Numbered from the stretch's first letter, positions 48,540-61,200 are shown. The stretch is DNA of 64,000 nt from Sclerotinia nivalis (GCA_029531795.1 JAPEIS010000013.1:2294001-2358000), one strand, 5' to 3'. The notes: a model not told the origin generated them from the sequence alone. Numbers and translations: made by a program.

Positions 48540-50487
48540 CTAGTTCCAATTCTTATGAGCGAACATACCACTGTTATGGCTATTACCATTTGGTATTCCA
48601 TTTTGCTTGCTGATTTTGACATTTTCCATACCGTTGGTCATAGTACCTGTCTCGTTTTGCTTGATCAAAGCCTCAGTTGAAGTTTGAATACGCTTTCCAA
48701 GATCTGCATTGACCTTGCCGAACATTGCTACTCGGATGTTAGTACACGGAGTTGAGTCTTAACTAGATTACATACCATAAACTGCTTGTCTAACTTGAAG
48801 TCCCTTATCTCCGGTAACAGCGCTTAGATGACCCGCAACGTTGCTAATTAAGTTATCTTGTTGACCTGGCTCGCTAGCCAATGTTTTCTCCCAAAATATT
48901 CTCGGCTGCAGGTAGTCTGCATCAACGACTTGACTCTCAAAGCTGACAACATTCCCTTGAAATTGTTCCTCATCAGGTTGTGCATATTGTGCCGCCACTC
49001 CGACATTATAGAATGATGATGGAAAGTAATTTTCAGTACCACCGAGGTTACCATTGATAACAGCAGCTCCATCCCGCATGAGAGGAGTGAATGGTTTATT
49101 GTGTGGAGCATTAACAGGCAATTGAATGAAGTTGGTTCCAAGGCGATATCTTTGCGTATCTGCGTAGGCAAGAGCACGGGTTTGAATGACTAGTAGATTT
49201 GTTAAAATCATAACGAACAGAACAACTTAGTTCTTGTTCACTGGAAAAGAATAACTTACTTGGATCAGGAGTCAGAGCCCATCCAGGGACGAGATTTGTT
49301 GGACTGAAAGCACTTTGCTCTTGTTCGGCGAAGAAATTGTCCACATTTCTGTTTAGTGTGATTTTACCGAATTTGCGAAGAGGAAAGTCTGAGAATGGAA
49401 ATGTTTTAGTTGCGTCGAAGATATTGATGTGATAATGCTCAGCCTTAGCGGGGTCAATGATCTGGGCATAAACATCCCACGACGGGTATTTCGTATTTTC
49501 GATATCTTCATAAAGACGACGAGTTTGGAAGTCTGGATCTACACCAGCCTTTTGATTGGCCTCATCCTGCGTGAAGTTTTTCACTCCTTGGTTGGTTTTG
49601 AGATGAATCTTGACATATGTGAAAGAACCATCTGATTTGGTGAACTTGTACGTGTTGATACTGAAAATGTCGGCATGCTGGAAATCAATTGGTGTAGCAC
49701 GATCACTGAAGAGGAACATGAGGAAGTGAATTCCCTCTTGGTTATTAGTGAAGTAACTATACAAGTCAGGAGTCTGTTAAAAGCACAACAAGGGATCGAA
49801 AACATACTCCCAGAATGCCTTGTGGTCAGGTAGACCACTTCGTGGGTTCTTTTTAGTTGCATGGGTGAAGGATGGGAATTTGGCTCCATCTCGAATTGGA
49901 AAGACAGGCTATGACATGAGCTTTTTGAATATTTTCAAACAGACACACGAGATTGACTTACAGTACTAAGGAACAACCAATCTAAATTACCCTCCTCAGT
50001 AAACATCTTGAAGGCAAATCCACGAGTATCCCGAACAGTTTCGGCTGATTCTGCTCGACCAGCTACAGTAGAGAAGCGACAGAATAGTTCGGTCTTCTTT
50101 CCAACCTTATTGAGAAAAGCCGCAGAAGTGACATCTGAGATATCATCTGTAACCTCAAAGTATCCATGAGCGCTAGTGCCTCTGGCGTGGACGACACTAG
50201 ATATGGTTGATTAGCCAAGATCATGCAGCCGGAATAATGAGTTGTTTAACTTACCGCTCTGGGATTCTCTCATGGGTGATATGTTGAATTAATTCCAGGA
50301 GATTGATATCTTGAAGTAGAAGAGTGGCTCTGAGTTGATTACCGATTCTCTGAGTGGATGCTGGCTTCAAAACGGGAGCACCATTCATCGTGGTGATGGC
50401 TGGTTCCCGCATAACGCCGTTGCTCTATAAAGGTTGTCAGTTCATTATTCCTGAGTGTAGAACTGTCGTATCTCATACTTGAGCCAT
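48540..50487 (-). CDS. Monofunctional heme catalase (small-subunit type)
   Basis: Seven exons: 50487-50479, 50424-50255, 50196-49962, 49908-49808, 49756-49260, 49189-48776 and 48727-48540; 537 aa, with introns between 46 and 70 nt and all phases consistent. Exon 1 is only 9 nt (MAQ). The catalytic His lies in [18 protein letters not shown], the distal region includes [19 protein letters not shown] and [15 protein letters not shown], and the heme-ligand Tyr is in [10 protein letters not shown]. The product converts hydrogen peroxide to water and oxygen. The length without a flavodoxin-like C-domain places it among small-subunit enzymes. No signal peptide or SKL-type ending is present (ends HKNWN), so a cytosolic location is likely. 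The tail past residue 490 is Asn-rich. Confidence 0.92.
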
Positions 50488-52120
50488 GTTGTTTGATTTT
50501 TTTTGAATCAAGTTGCAAAGTATATCTGATGTATGATAATGTTACTGTGGAGGATAAAAGTGATTGGAAGTGAAAGCTTTCTGTGGTAGCTGAGGCTTCG
50601 TGGAAATCAAGTTGTTTTTATAGACAGTCATACATTAGAGGCCAGTTTTGCACTTTCGTCATGTAATGATCACTCAGCAGTTGTATTATCTTTTGACGAT
50701 ACCGAGGCGTAGGAGGCGTGCGCAAAAGCTGAAAGGAATAAGTCTCCACAGGGACATCGCTCTTCCAATTTTCGAGGCAGAATATACACCGCCACTGAAA
50801 ATTCACTAGATAGGGTGGTATCCATTCCTATAAGCTTACAGACGATCTGACTCGTGATTTCGTATCTTTTCAATATTACGGTAAAACTTGGCAGCCTTAC
50901 CGATATTATTTCTGTTTGAAACGGTAAGCTTACATTCATTGGGCGTTGGGGGCGGCACAGATTAGCGAGAATAAGCCTCTACAAGGGACAATTCTTCTAT
51001 ATAGGTTAGCTCTTTCGTAAATTTTTCACATCTATCCTAAGGCGGTTGTGTTGAAGATCAAGTGTTAAGTGATTGTAAACTAAGCTTATAGGATTGGCTG
51101 CGCAGTTGCCTAAAATCTCACTATAATTGGAATTGAATAGTTACCCATGCCGCGTAGAGGTAAGGCCTCAATCACAATTACGATATCATGATACAACCTA
51201 CCTATGACGTTTAGAGAATTTGCTGATTGATGCGAGATTATTGAGTGGGATGACCAAAGCTGGTATGTGACGGCACAATCAACCTTAATCAATAGATGTA
51301 CAAAGATACCTCGTATAAAGGTCATTTATATTTATTTCTTTACTTGCTTTCGACCCTCATGATATGTTATTGGTTGAATCCAGATTTTTTCTCTTCGCTT
51401 CAGGGCTGCCTAAAATGCATGAGAAAGGGGCTATGGGAAAACGGAAAATACATTCCCAAATCGTTCACCACTGAAGGTTTACCGACCCGAGTGAGATCTA
51501 AATTACCTGGATAATGACTCACTTTGTTAGAGATCAATCATGAATTAATTCCTGATACAATAATGATTACCTGAAAACAAGGGTTATATCAGGTGGGCCA
51601 TTGTGCGGTTCGGTGAAACATTCTTACCTATTGACATGTTTTCCACTATCACTTGACTTGTAGGAGTTTGCAAATCCGTCATCAGTCCTTAAGACTCTCT
51701 CAGTATTACGGCATGATTAAAACTTTATTGTCCTTTGATTCATCTACTATGGGATATCCTTCTGCTGTAGACACATTCATCTTATATTACTTTAATTATA
51801 GTCCATATCTATGGCGATATATTACAGCTCTCTACGCTCTTCACGCAATTTATTCTGGAGATCTTTGACCGAGCATGGTCGATTGAATATGAAATAGTTG
51901 CGGAATTATTTTATTGTGGTTTTTGATCAAAAGTCATCCGAAATTTAGTCACCAAAAATATGCTGTGAGAAGTGAATAAAAGACGACAGAATTGACCAAC
52001 GGCATGGGTTTCGATAATGACCTTTAATTCTATCAATTAGGTAATAACTTGCGGGATACATTTGTCATCGAGTTTGATAAAAGTGTTTGCAAGGAATCCA
52101 ATTCACCGATTGAGAATATT
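50488..52120. other. Intergenic
   Basis: Contains the catalase promoter. No clear gene. An open frame at 51653-51868 could hold an upstream exon of the next plus-strand gene, but I could not support a splice. Confidence 0.45.
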
Positions 52121-52930
52121 ATGAACATCCTTCTTTCATTATCTGAGAGTACTATCCTTCACGCAATTACAGGAAAGCTTCACAAATTATTACACGAGTC
52201 TTTGGGTGATTCACGACTACCAAGAGATCATCGTATCGCAAAAGCAGAGATGAAATGGAACTATGGTTCACATCCTAGGCGTTATTTAACTTCGACGAAT
52301 CGTAGTCTCATAAAGCGTTTCATTGGTACATTACGACGAAGACTGGAATCAATTCCGGAAAACAAAACAAACGAACCATTAAATTGGTCAGTTTCATATA
52401 CCGGTTGGACTCAAAGTGAGGGTCGAAGAGTTTATGAACATAGCAGGCACAACACGGGAAGCACCATCGCATAGTAAGTTTATACATAGTCCTTGGCCCA
52501 AATCCTACAATCATTCTAGTCATATCCTCTCATTCAAAGTTCTCATATATCTAAAGTCCTTCTATACATAGCTCAGATACATTATCATCTAACATAATTT
52601 AGTCTTTTGGAAGCTGCCATGTGGAATAAATATCCCACCAAGAGATATTTACTTCGAAGTCTGACTATTGCCAACGTCACTGATGTAAGGTCAATAAGAT
52701 TTGCGGAACATGTCATCTCAATTCTAACTAATTCATATTTCTCATCGGCTGGTTTATGTGGAGCAATTGGTGGAGATAAAGCATCCGAATCAAGAGCTCA
52801 GAGGACCTGCACAGAAGAGACTTGGGATAATGGTACGAGAGCTTTAATCAAACAGAAGGTTTACGAAGTCAATAAATCAAATTTGGAGAAAGGATCACAG
52901 CGATTTTGCTCTCTTTATGAGAAGATATAA
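52121..52930 (+). CDS. Putative GIY-YIG-like protein
   Basis: Exons 52121-52473 and 52603-52930 joined by a 129-nt intron (donor GTAAGT, branch CTAAC, acceptor ATTTAG) give 226 aa. The central part reads WSVSYTGWTQSEGRRVYEHS, and after the join YLLEAAMWNKYP, a layout like the Y...G-x(n)-R-x3-H core of GIY-YIG nucleases and related fungal proteins. The usual C-terminal SYFSSAGLCGAIGGDKA follows. The first ATG is uncertain, since the frame continues upstream to an acceptor-like site at 52041, so an earlier exon may be missing. The catalytic Glu and Arg cannot be confirmed by eye. It lies just before a transposon and may be mobile-element related. Confidence 0.45.
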
Positions 52931-53278
52931 AGACCGAGTTCCCAGGATGTCGGAGAATGAAGTTAACAATCAATTCATGGGATATGAGTCCAATAATATC
53001 CATGAATATTGTCCCTCTCAACTCTCGAATGAGATCAATGATCTTGAAATCATTTTTGGCAATCAATGTAAGCATAGGACTTTCAATTGGCCCTGTTGAC
53101 ATGAAGTAATAGAATGATATGAATTCGAGAATGTCCCAGTCGTCCAATGGATTCCCCATCTTCTTCATCAGGATCATATTATGTAAAGCCTGTCACGGTT
53201 CGAAGATTATGTAAGCCGATCGTACCAATCGAACTCTGAACAATTAACACTCGGAGATCAATCATATAACATGGTTTA
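52931..53278. other. Intergenic, left flank of the transposon
   Basis: No gene. The minus-strand frame 52869-53177 has no recognisable features. The TA target dinucleotide is at 53277-53278. Confidence 0.5.
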
Positions 53279-55110
53279 TCAGTGTGCGGGTTATATCAGT
53301 GTGTGGGTCACTTTCACCTCAATTCAATCTCTTCTCTTTCAACACGCGTTTTATCAACAATCTACAATGAATTCGAATAATCAAGAAGCCCGTATACTCC
53401 TCGTTATCGAAGCTATTCAAAAAGACAAAAAAATAAGCATTCGAAAAGTTACAAAGATGTATAATATCTCGAATACAATACTACAGTGTAGAATTAATGG
53501 TTTTACTTTTCGCTCCGAATATCGATCTAAATCTTATAATCTTTCAGAATTAGAAGAGAATATCATTTCTGAGTATATACTCGATATGAATATGAGAGGA
53601 TTTCCATTTAAATTTAGAAATGTAGAAGATATAGCGAATCATATTCTTGAATCGAGGGGTGCAAAGTGTATTGGGAAGCTTTGGGTGTATCGATTCGTAA
53701 AGCATCGAATCGAATTAAAGATGTATTTTAGTTGTGTTTATGATTTTCAAAGAGTTCTTTGCGAAGATCCTAAGTTTATTGAAGAATGGTTTCGATTAGT
53801 TTCGAATATACGAGTGAAATATGGTATTCTCGATAGCGATTTCTACAATTTCGATGAAATAGGCTTTATAATAAGGATTATATGTATTGCAATGGTTGTT
53901 ATTAGTGTTGAGAGATACGGTAGAAGTAAATCAGTACAATTAGGCAATCGAGAATGGGCTACAGCAATAATATGTGGAAATGGGGAGGGTGAAATTATAT
54001 TTTCATTTCTAGTGGTTCAAGGATAGGTTCATCTTTCCAATTGGTATACCGAAACTGATTTTCCTGCGGAATGGGCTATTAAATCTATATCTAATGGATG
54101 GACAAACAATGAGACAGGTTTAGAATGGTTGAAACACTTCGATAAGTATATTAAGAATCGAAGAAAGGGCAAATATCGAATGTTGGTACTAGATGGGTAT
54201 GAAAGCTATGAATCAGTATCTTTTCAGTTGTATTGCAAAGAGAATGATATTATCTGTTTAAAATTACTACTATATTCAAGTCATTTAACTCAATCACTTG
54301 ATGTTGACTGTTTTAGCAGTCTGAAACGTTCATATAGTATTCAAATTGATGGGTTTATCAAAGCACATATCAATCATATTTCGAAAGTTGAATTCTTTAT
54401 AGCTTTCAAAGTTGTATACCAAGAATCAATTACGATTCAGAATATGAAATCAGGATTTCGAGGAACAGGTTTAATATCATTTGATTTTGAAGCTGTACTT
54501 TCGAAACTAGATATTCGAATTCGTACATCTACTCCCCCCTCTTTCGATTAAGATTTATGGATTTCTCAAATCCCTTATAACCCAACTAAAGTTCTTTCAC
54601 AATCGACTTTAGTAAGATCTCGAATAACTCATCATCAATCAAACTCTCCTACATTTATATTCGAGATTGTATTAGTTTTAGCTAAAGATACAAAAAGATT
54701 AGTATATGAAAATATACTTTTAAATGTAGAGATTTGTATACTTCGGGCAGCAAATGAAGCATTAAGCAAACATCGATATATAAAAAAAACTCAATTATGT
54801 CAAGAAGAAGTGCTTACTGGACAAAAGGCTACCAATATATTATTTCAGTAAAAAATTGATATTCAAATTCAATATGACGAGTATCAAAAAGGGGGGAATT
54901 CTAATAGGGAAACATCTTCTAATCGATACTGTAATAAGTATGGAAAAACTGGACATAATACAAGGATTTGTCAAAATAATGTAATAGATTCTAGATTATT
55001 AGAATCTTTATAATTTTAATCAATTGATTTAATTGTTATTGAATAATATGGGTTTGAAAGAGTGAATTGAGGTGAAAGTGACCTATACATTGATATGACC
55101 CGCACACTGA
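53279..55110 (+). mobile_element. Fot1/pogo-type DNA transposon, Flipper-like, degenerate
   Basis: 1832 bp bounded by inverted repeats of about 48 bp that begin TCAGTGTGCGGGT at the left and, reversed, at the right. The flanks carry TA on both sides (53277-53278 and 55111-55112), the pogo-superfamily target duplication. Inside the 48-bp repeats the left and right copies differ at four sites, all C/T or G/A transitions. The size and repeat length are close to those I recall for Flipper of Botrytis cinerea (about 1.84 kb, 48-bp repeats). The interior is AT-rich with stops. No longer autonomous. Confidence 0.9.
53367..55013 (+). pseudogene. Fot1-like transposase, inactivated
   Basis: The coding frame starts at 53367 with a psq-type helix-turn-helix (ARILLVIEAIQKDKKISIRK), then a CENP-B-like DNA-binding part (YILDMNMRGFPFKFRNVEDI) and the DDE catalytic region, with the first Asp in FYNFDEIGF, a second in LVLDGYES and a later SLDVDCF. 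The C-terminus has a CCHC-like knuckle (YCNKYGKTGHNTRIC). Three in-frame stops break it, at about 54024, 54549 and 54849. All occur as TAG or TAA in AT-rich context, consistent with RIP-type C-to-T mutation. Confidence 0.85.
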
Positions 55111-55409
55111 TAAATCACGTTATTTATAACTAGTATATATAATCCCTTCGGGGTTATCGACCTTTCACTCTCTAGTTATGAGTTCTAAGGATAATTGAAC
55201 CCTGGTTTTCTAGCTCTTTACGGCGATTGTGTCACAAAGCCCACCATACGCTATCACCATTCAAATCCTTCGTTCTCAAAGTTAGGTCCCCAACAATAAA
55301 GAATAAGCTTGCTCTAGCCAATCTATTTAAAGGGCAAAAGTTGATCATATTCTCCAACCAGAACGTGAAGAATCGATTTGTTTGTGGATCAGAACACACG
55401 CTCACGAAT

Positions 55410-55776
55410 CAGAATCAGTGGCTGCGCAACGGGTACCCGCGGGGCGGATAATGACTCTGGTGGGTTATCCGTGGGTAACCCGCTGGCGGGGCGGATAACC
55501 GCAAATAATCTGCGGGTTAGTGGATACTCGCTTATTTTTTGAAGCTATTCCCAAAATATTATACTAATTTTTATACTAATCTTTCATAAATTATCCAAAT
55601 TATCCACCAACCCGCAGATTATCCGCAGATAATCTGCGGATAACCCGTACGGGGCGGGTTATTTTAAAACCTCAACGGGTAAGCCGCGGGGCGGGTTCTA
55701 GCTCTAATGGGTAACCCACGGGGCGGATTATTTGCGGATATCCGTGGGTGGCGGATAATTTATGCGCAGCTATGAG
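55410..55776. mobile_element. 367-bp hAT-like MITE
   Basis: Element flanked by 8-bp direct repeats TCACGAAT (55402-55409) and TCACGATT (55777-55784), one mismatch, as in hAT target duplications. Near each end is GGCTGCGCA or its reverse TGCGCAGC. The interior is a set of inverted CCGCGGGG/GGGTTATCC words that can fold into long hairpins. No coding capacity. It is much richer in GC than the sequence around it. Confidence 0.7.
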
Positions 55777-56239
55777 TCACGATTGACTGCATTTTTGTTG
55801 ATAACCACACAACGTGATATTGACCTTCCTCTTCACCGTAAACTTGTTGACAATCTTGAGAAAAATCTTTGGGCATACCGTGGAATAGTAGGAAGATATG
55901 CTCTTTCATTGGTAGATGTGGCTTCAATAACATATCATCGAAGTTGTCGGCAATCGTGATACCATAACGGGAGGTTTCAAACTTCACCACCACCACTCTT
56001 CCCTTTATCTCATCATACCTTTGTATAACATCAAAGTAAATTTTGACATCCTCTTCAGTGATTTGCTTGTTGTAATCTGCATTGTATAAGTGATGGCATT
56101 TAAGTTGATTTGATGAATCCTCGAAACTTTCTTGTAAGATCTCGAGGTTTTCCAATTTTGAGGTGAGATCATTGACTTGTGTTTGTAGATTAGAATTTTT
56201 CTTCTCGACAATCCTCCAATTCTTTCGATAAATCTTTTG

Positions 56240-56448
56240 ATGAGGCTTTGCCATTGTCCAGGCTTAGGCCAGATGACAAGGCCTTCTGATTATCCAACTT
56301 AAGGTCAGACAATGTGGCTTTCTGGTTATCCAGGCTTAGATCGGACGATGAGACTTTCTCATTATCCAGGTTAGGGACACACAAAGAGGCTTTCCGATTA
56401 TTTAGATTAAGACTAGACAATAAGCTGCTTCGATTATTTAGGTTGCGG
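56240..56448 (-). repeat. 36-bp minisatellite inside the coiled-coil pseudogene
   Basis: Six tandem 36-bp units encode 12-residue repeats of the form L-x-LDN-x-K-A-x-x-S/D. On the minus strand they read LNLNNRKASLC, NLDNEKVSSSD, LSLDNQKATLSD, LKLDNQKALSSG and LSLDNGKASSKD. Units are degenerate in the third codon positions. Confidence 0.75.
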
Positions 56449-57506
56449 CCAGAAGAATTTGGTTTCATCAAAGTTTGACGCAGAGGAGTACCGTGGGATG
56501 AAGAGGTTTGCGAGGTAATTTTTTTAACTGGAGTGCCTGGATGATTCGATACCTTTCTTTTCGGTGCGGGTGATCCTTGAATTATTGATAATTGTCTTTG
56601 GGCCTCCCTTCTTCCCATCTCCTTCAACATATCCGGGTCGGTAGGTAGTGATGCGATCTTCTGTGCTTCATTCTTTCGTCCCAATTCAACAATTCGCTTA
56701 TGGGCGATCTTCATGGTTAATGATATCATTGATGGTTGGCTTTAATGTGGGATCCAATCCAAAGTATTTCACACACCCTTCGACAATTTTCGGATCAATC
56801 TGGTTTGAAAAATTCCTAGATGTTGTCTGAGTCCTGAAGACTCAACATCGGTCAAAGATTCGAAAATTGATCTCACAAGATCTTTTCCACTGATTTGTAT
56901 TAAGGAGGGTAGAATTTCCTTTGTCTCTTGTTCCTTGACTCTTATTGCTTCATCCTTGAAAAGATTCAATTCAACCAAGGTTTTCTCACTCATCTGCCCT
57001 CTCTCGAATGCTAGTTTTGAATCCCGCATTATTCCCTTAGCCGATTCCCTATAGGAAGTGGTGAAATCAATCTTCTCAGCAATACATCCTTCGATAATGG
57101 AGATTTCTTTCTGGGCTTTCATCGTCCACCTGTGGAGTTCATCATTATTGATAAACTCCTGTACTGGGAGAAGTTCTCGGTATCTTGGAATAAAATCTGT
57201 CGCTACCTTTGCCTTATCTATTTGTAGTTTCCTTGCTTCATTCAAACCTCTTGAACGAACATCGAAGATGTATTGATTTTGAGGCATGATTATTTCTAAA
57301 GAAGAAATCGAGTAATGAATGAACTTAAAGTAAGTTGTACGAGTTCAATTGATTTAAAGAAATAATTTGCGGTGCATGAATGAAATGTGTGACATGGCAA
57401 GAATGTACAAAGTAAAAGCTTGGTGAACCCTTCTCTCAAAACATGGTGGGTGAGAAATGCCCCACTTATAAATCCCCGAACACCGATACCAGATTTCAAT
57501 TATTCA

Positions 57507-58290
57507 TCATTCTTCATCATCCTGCTCCAAGTCACTCCACGATGGTTGTCTGGATTGCTCTGACCAATCTACAACTAGGGAAGAAATTTTTGAATGATTC
57601 GGTGAAGTTTCTGTAGAGATCATTTCCTTCTTGTCTTCCTTCTTCTTCTTTTCTACTCTTGCTAGTGTCGAAACCTTTTCAGTTCGTTCGTGTTGTGTCT
57701 TCCGCTTGAGGTTAAAGACTGGACGAAATTGGCCAATTCTTCGATTAATCTTTGGTGTCTGTGTTGAACTTATCGTTTGAGACGATGGGATTGTATCATC
57801 CATTTGTATGACTTTTTCTGATTGCATTCCTTGTGATGGGTATGTGATTTCAGATGACTTCCAGGAAGAATACACAGCGAATTTATCGTCAGGTTCTAAT
57901 GTCTGAGTTCGTCTTGTTTCATTTCGGGGAGTCGGGAATTCTTGTATGGCCTCTTCGAATGTGAGAGGAGAGGAGTAAAGCGTTAAGGATGGAGAACGAC
58001 TAAAGGAACTAGGAGACTCGGAACGGAGGGACAAGGATTCGTCGTGGAGGGACGAGGATTGGCGGCGGATGTACTGTTTCATCTCCTCCTTGAGCTTTCG
58101 TACTTCCTCTCTGAGAGATCGGTTCTCCTCCTTCACACTGGCGAGTTCATCCTCATATGATCTTTCCACTGTATTCATTAGAACTAAATTGTACATTGAA
58201 ATGAAGGTATAACTTACACTTATCCAAAGTCTCTCGAAGATTATGCATAATGATTGATTGGGATGATCCTCCTGATGAGAATACCGACAT
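57507..58290 (-). CDS. Small coiled-coil protein of unknown function
   Basis: Two exons, 58290-58218 and 58168-57507, 244 aa, with a 49-nt intron (donor GTAAGT, acceptor AATACAG). Exon 1 encodes MSVFSSGGSSQSIIMHNLRE. A short coiled coil follows the join (ERSYEDELASVKEENRSLRE, RKLKEEMKQYIRR). The rest is Ser/Thr-rich and then basic (RVEKKKKEDKKEM), ending in the acidic DLEQDDEE. It lies 219 bp upstream of the MITE-interrupted gene in the same orientation. The shared helical, repeat-rich style suggests the two could be functionally linked, but I know no family for either. Confidence 0.65.
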
Positions 58291-61200
58291 TTTGAAATAT
58301 ATTCTTATCTCGTGTAGATATAAATGAGCAGATTTGATACTCTAGATGATTTGATGATCTGGCATAACGGATTAAATTCAATGACTTCATTGAATTGATG
58401 AATGGTCATCCCCGCATGACTTAGGAAGTGTCAACTTTGGCACCTTCCTTCTTTACATTAAATGCTTGAAACGATAACGATATCGATATATGAAGATAAG
58501 AATCTTCAATAATGGGGTCCATTAGATATGTCTTGAAAACATTAAGACTTATTTTAAGTCATACTATACTAAACTTATAGTAAGTATGTTCTGAAAGTAA
58601 TGTTGGCCATCACAGATGTCACTATGACATATGGTTGATCTGGATTTTGATCATGGGAATGTCTTTGTTTATGTACGTGAGTAATTTTTAAATGATTACT
58701 CACGCACAAAAGCAAATAACCAGGTTGCATATCAAAATACTTTTGATTTGACTCCTACACTTATGTTCAGTACTCTATTCATCCCCATGTAGTAGATGAG
58801 TATGCTGCAGGGGAAGAAATAAATGGTTCGGCCTTGATTAACGTACGTTAGTAGTTTCCAGGATCAATATGAACAAGATTCGATATAACCCAATTTTAGG
58901 TCGGCGGGTGGTTGTGTCTAATAATATCTCATAATTGATGAGGTGAATCACGTGCCGCATCTAAATAAGATCTAGCCTTTGCTTGAGTATGTGGATAGTC
59001 GAATCGAGGAATGGGTATAGATAATCATCCAAGAAATAACTCCTATATTCATCATTAAATTCAGCTAATCTCAACAGGTAGTGATGAATACTAACTATAA
59101 GATGGTAATACTAGATGTGGAGGCCTTTACTAACGTACATGAGTTAGATGTTCCAGAAATGATTTGGAAGAAAAAAAGATGTAATGGAGAAGAAGGGAAA
59201 AATAGAATGGGAGAAGGGAAGAAGTATATATAGTTTGAGAAAGGCGCTAATGAGGTCAACTATATTCACTTCGCTCTTTCCAATTTGTTCTTCCCCCCTT
59301 TATTGTCGCTTATATACTTTTCACTACCGATTATTTTCATTAATTAGTCTTACTTTCTTGTTAGTGCTAGTATCAAATTATAGGGTTAGACCATGATGAG
59401 GTCAACGAGTGTTGACTTAACTTTGATGAAGAAGCGGGATTTCTATTAACAACACATTTACCCCATAAAAGACTTTGGAGCTGCTATAATCACCGATAAC
59501 ACAATCAATCTTTCTACCAGAATTCCAATACTCGACAACCTCCCCAACCACAATCATCAATTTTATCACTATTAGCTCTAGAAAAACCCGAAAGGATTAA
59601 AATTAGATAAGATACATTTCTCTACCAACAACAAGAAAACATTTTTCATCAGCTCAATCTCAGATCTGCTTCTAGCAATTATTTATACTTTGATCAATGC
59701 TCTGATAATCAAGCCGTAACAACGTTACCATTCCACTTGTGCTACCTGGATTGGATGTCGCCAATCTTCTCCAATTCACTTCGGAAGACTTACACAAATT
59801 CTTGAGGTATGCAGCGTCGCAGATTCTCCCAGCGCATTCAATGGCTGGACTGAACGTCGCGGTATCTCAAATTCAAATAGAATAGCTTTTAGATTAGCAA
59901 TCCTACAGATATTGCACATCTTTTAACATGTTCCATCTCCTTTTCTTACTGATCCACAGGACTTCGCGCCATTCCCCCTTCATCTCTGACTTCTTCATTC
60001 CAGTCATGTGTAGGGAAAATCTTTTTCGTTGAACTCTGAGTCGAAGGGCAGGCTCCCGAATCGTGGCATTAGTCGACCTGATGTGTTGCGAAAGTAGATT
60101 CTGACATGGGGTATGGTCACCAAGGTACGCGAGGTACGCGAAAGATATGAAGGGGAAGGATGGAGATGTTGTGGAATGAAATTTTTGTAGAAAGGCATAC
60201 ATAAATATTAAGCGGCAAAAAGCTGAGCCTTTACTGATGATTGTAGATCAGGTCGAAACGCCAATACTTCTGGCAACTAGCTTAAAAAATCACCAACCCC
60301 TTATCGAACCGAGCTCGCCTGGGACAGTGAATAAAAGCCCCACTCTGCTACGACCCCCACTCTAATAATGAATCCTTTAACCCATGAGCAACTCTCTTGG
60401 TACTTGGATGAAAGCATACGTTTTAAAGACTTTGGTATCCTCCAGACCTTATTGCTCCTGCAAGGCATTGATCAACTCAAAGATCATGACCAGTTCAAAG
60501 CGAAGAACATAGCATTATCCACAAGGATCAAAAATTATACCTGAAGTTTCGAACCTCAACAAAAGTAATTGAGCCGAGTGCCGCGAAGGGAATTTCTTGA
60601 AAAATTAGATCGTTCTCGCTGAATGTCGATTCACTGGATATACAACTTGTTCTGCAGTAAAGACGAAAGGACACCGAGGCATCATTTTGAAGATATGGAG
60701 CTCATCCCCATGCAACTAACATCAATTGGGAAGCTTAGTTTGGGACCTAGAAGATGGGCTTTGATAATTGTGTTGAGTCTCTGCTTAATGCCTAGTAGGA
60801 CTGATGGATTGGATTATGTTGGAGGAGATATAGTGATAACGGAAGAGCAAGATGAAAATGGTCAAAATTTAGCCGCACTATAATCTATTAATTCACACTA
60901 TTGCTCGTTAACCGATCAATCACCCCTCCGTAGGCATCCAGATTTTTTCTATGTGTCCCTCTACTCGTGCGCGCCTGGCAGATTCAGGGCTGCCATTTCC
61001 CATTGTGCAGAACAACGTTCTACCATCACTCCTTAATCACTGGGACCACTCTATCAACAAAAACTCTTGCAACATATTTCAAATGAACTTCCCACATTAA
61101 AATTTACAGTAGCATACAAAGGGAATAATTTCGAGATACTTTCGTGAAGCTGCGTTTTGAACCTGCAAGTCTGATTTTGTTTCTCCTCGTTTCATTGCCA

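Larger units (their letters stand above)
55232..57287 (-). pseudogene. Unknown coiled-coil protein gene, interrupted by a MITE
   Basis: Starts at 57287 (MPQNQYIFDVRSRGLNEARK). Exon 1 ends at 56877. A 50-nt intron, 56876-56827, leads to RNFSNQIDPKIVEGC and CVKYFGLDPTLKPTIND. A one-base shift near 56725 moves the frame to KIAHKRIVELGRKNEAQK, and a second shift in an A-run near 56200 moves it to LQTQVNDLTSKLENLEIL. The frame then runs to MQSIV, where the MITE interrupts it. Deleting the MITE and one 8-bp target copy gives in-frame SVCSDPQTNRFFTFWLENMI, ending at TGA 55234-55232. A 12-residue repeat tract occurs in the middle. Family not recognised. Confidence 0.6.

Noticed and set aside
55440..55760. 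GC-rich repetitive block considered as a CRISPR-like array
   Set aside because: Units are inverted rather than direct repeats with uniform spacers, and the host is eukaryotic; the MITE reading fits.
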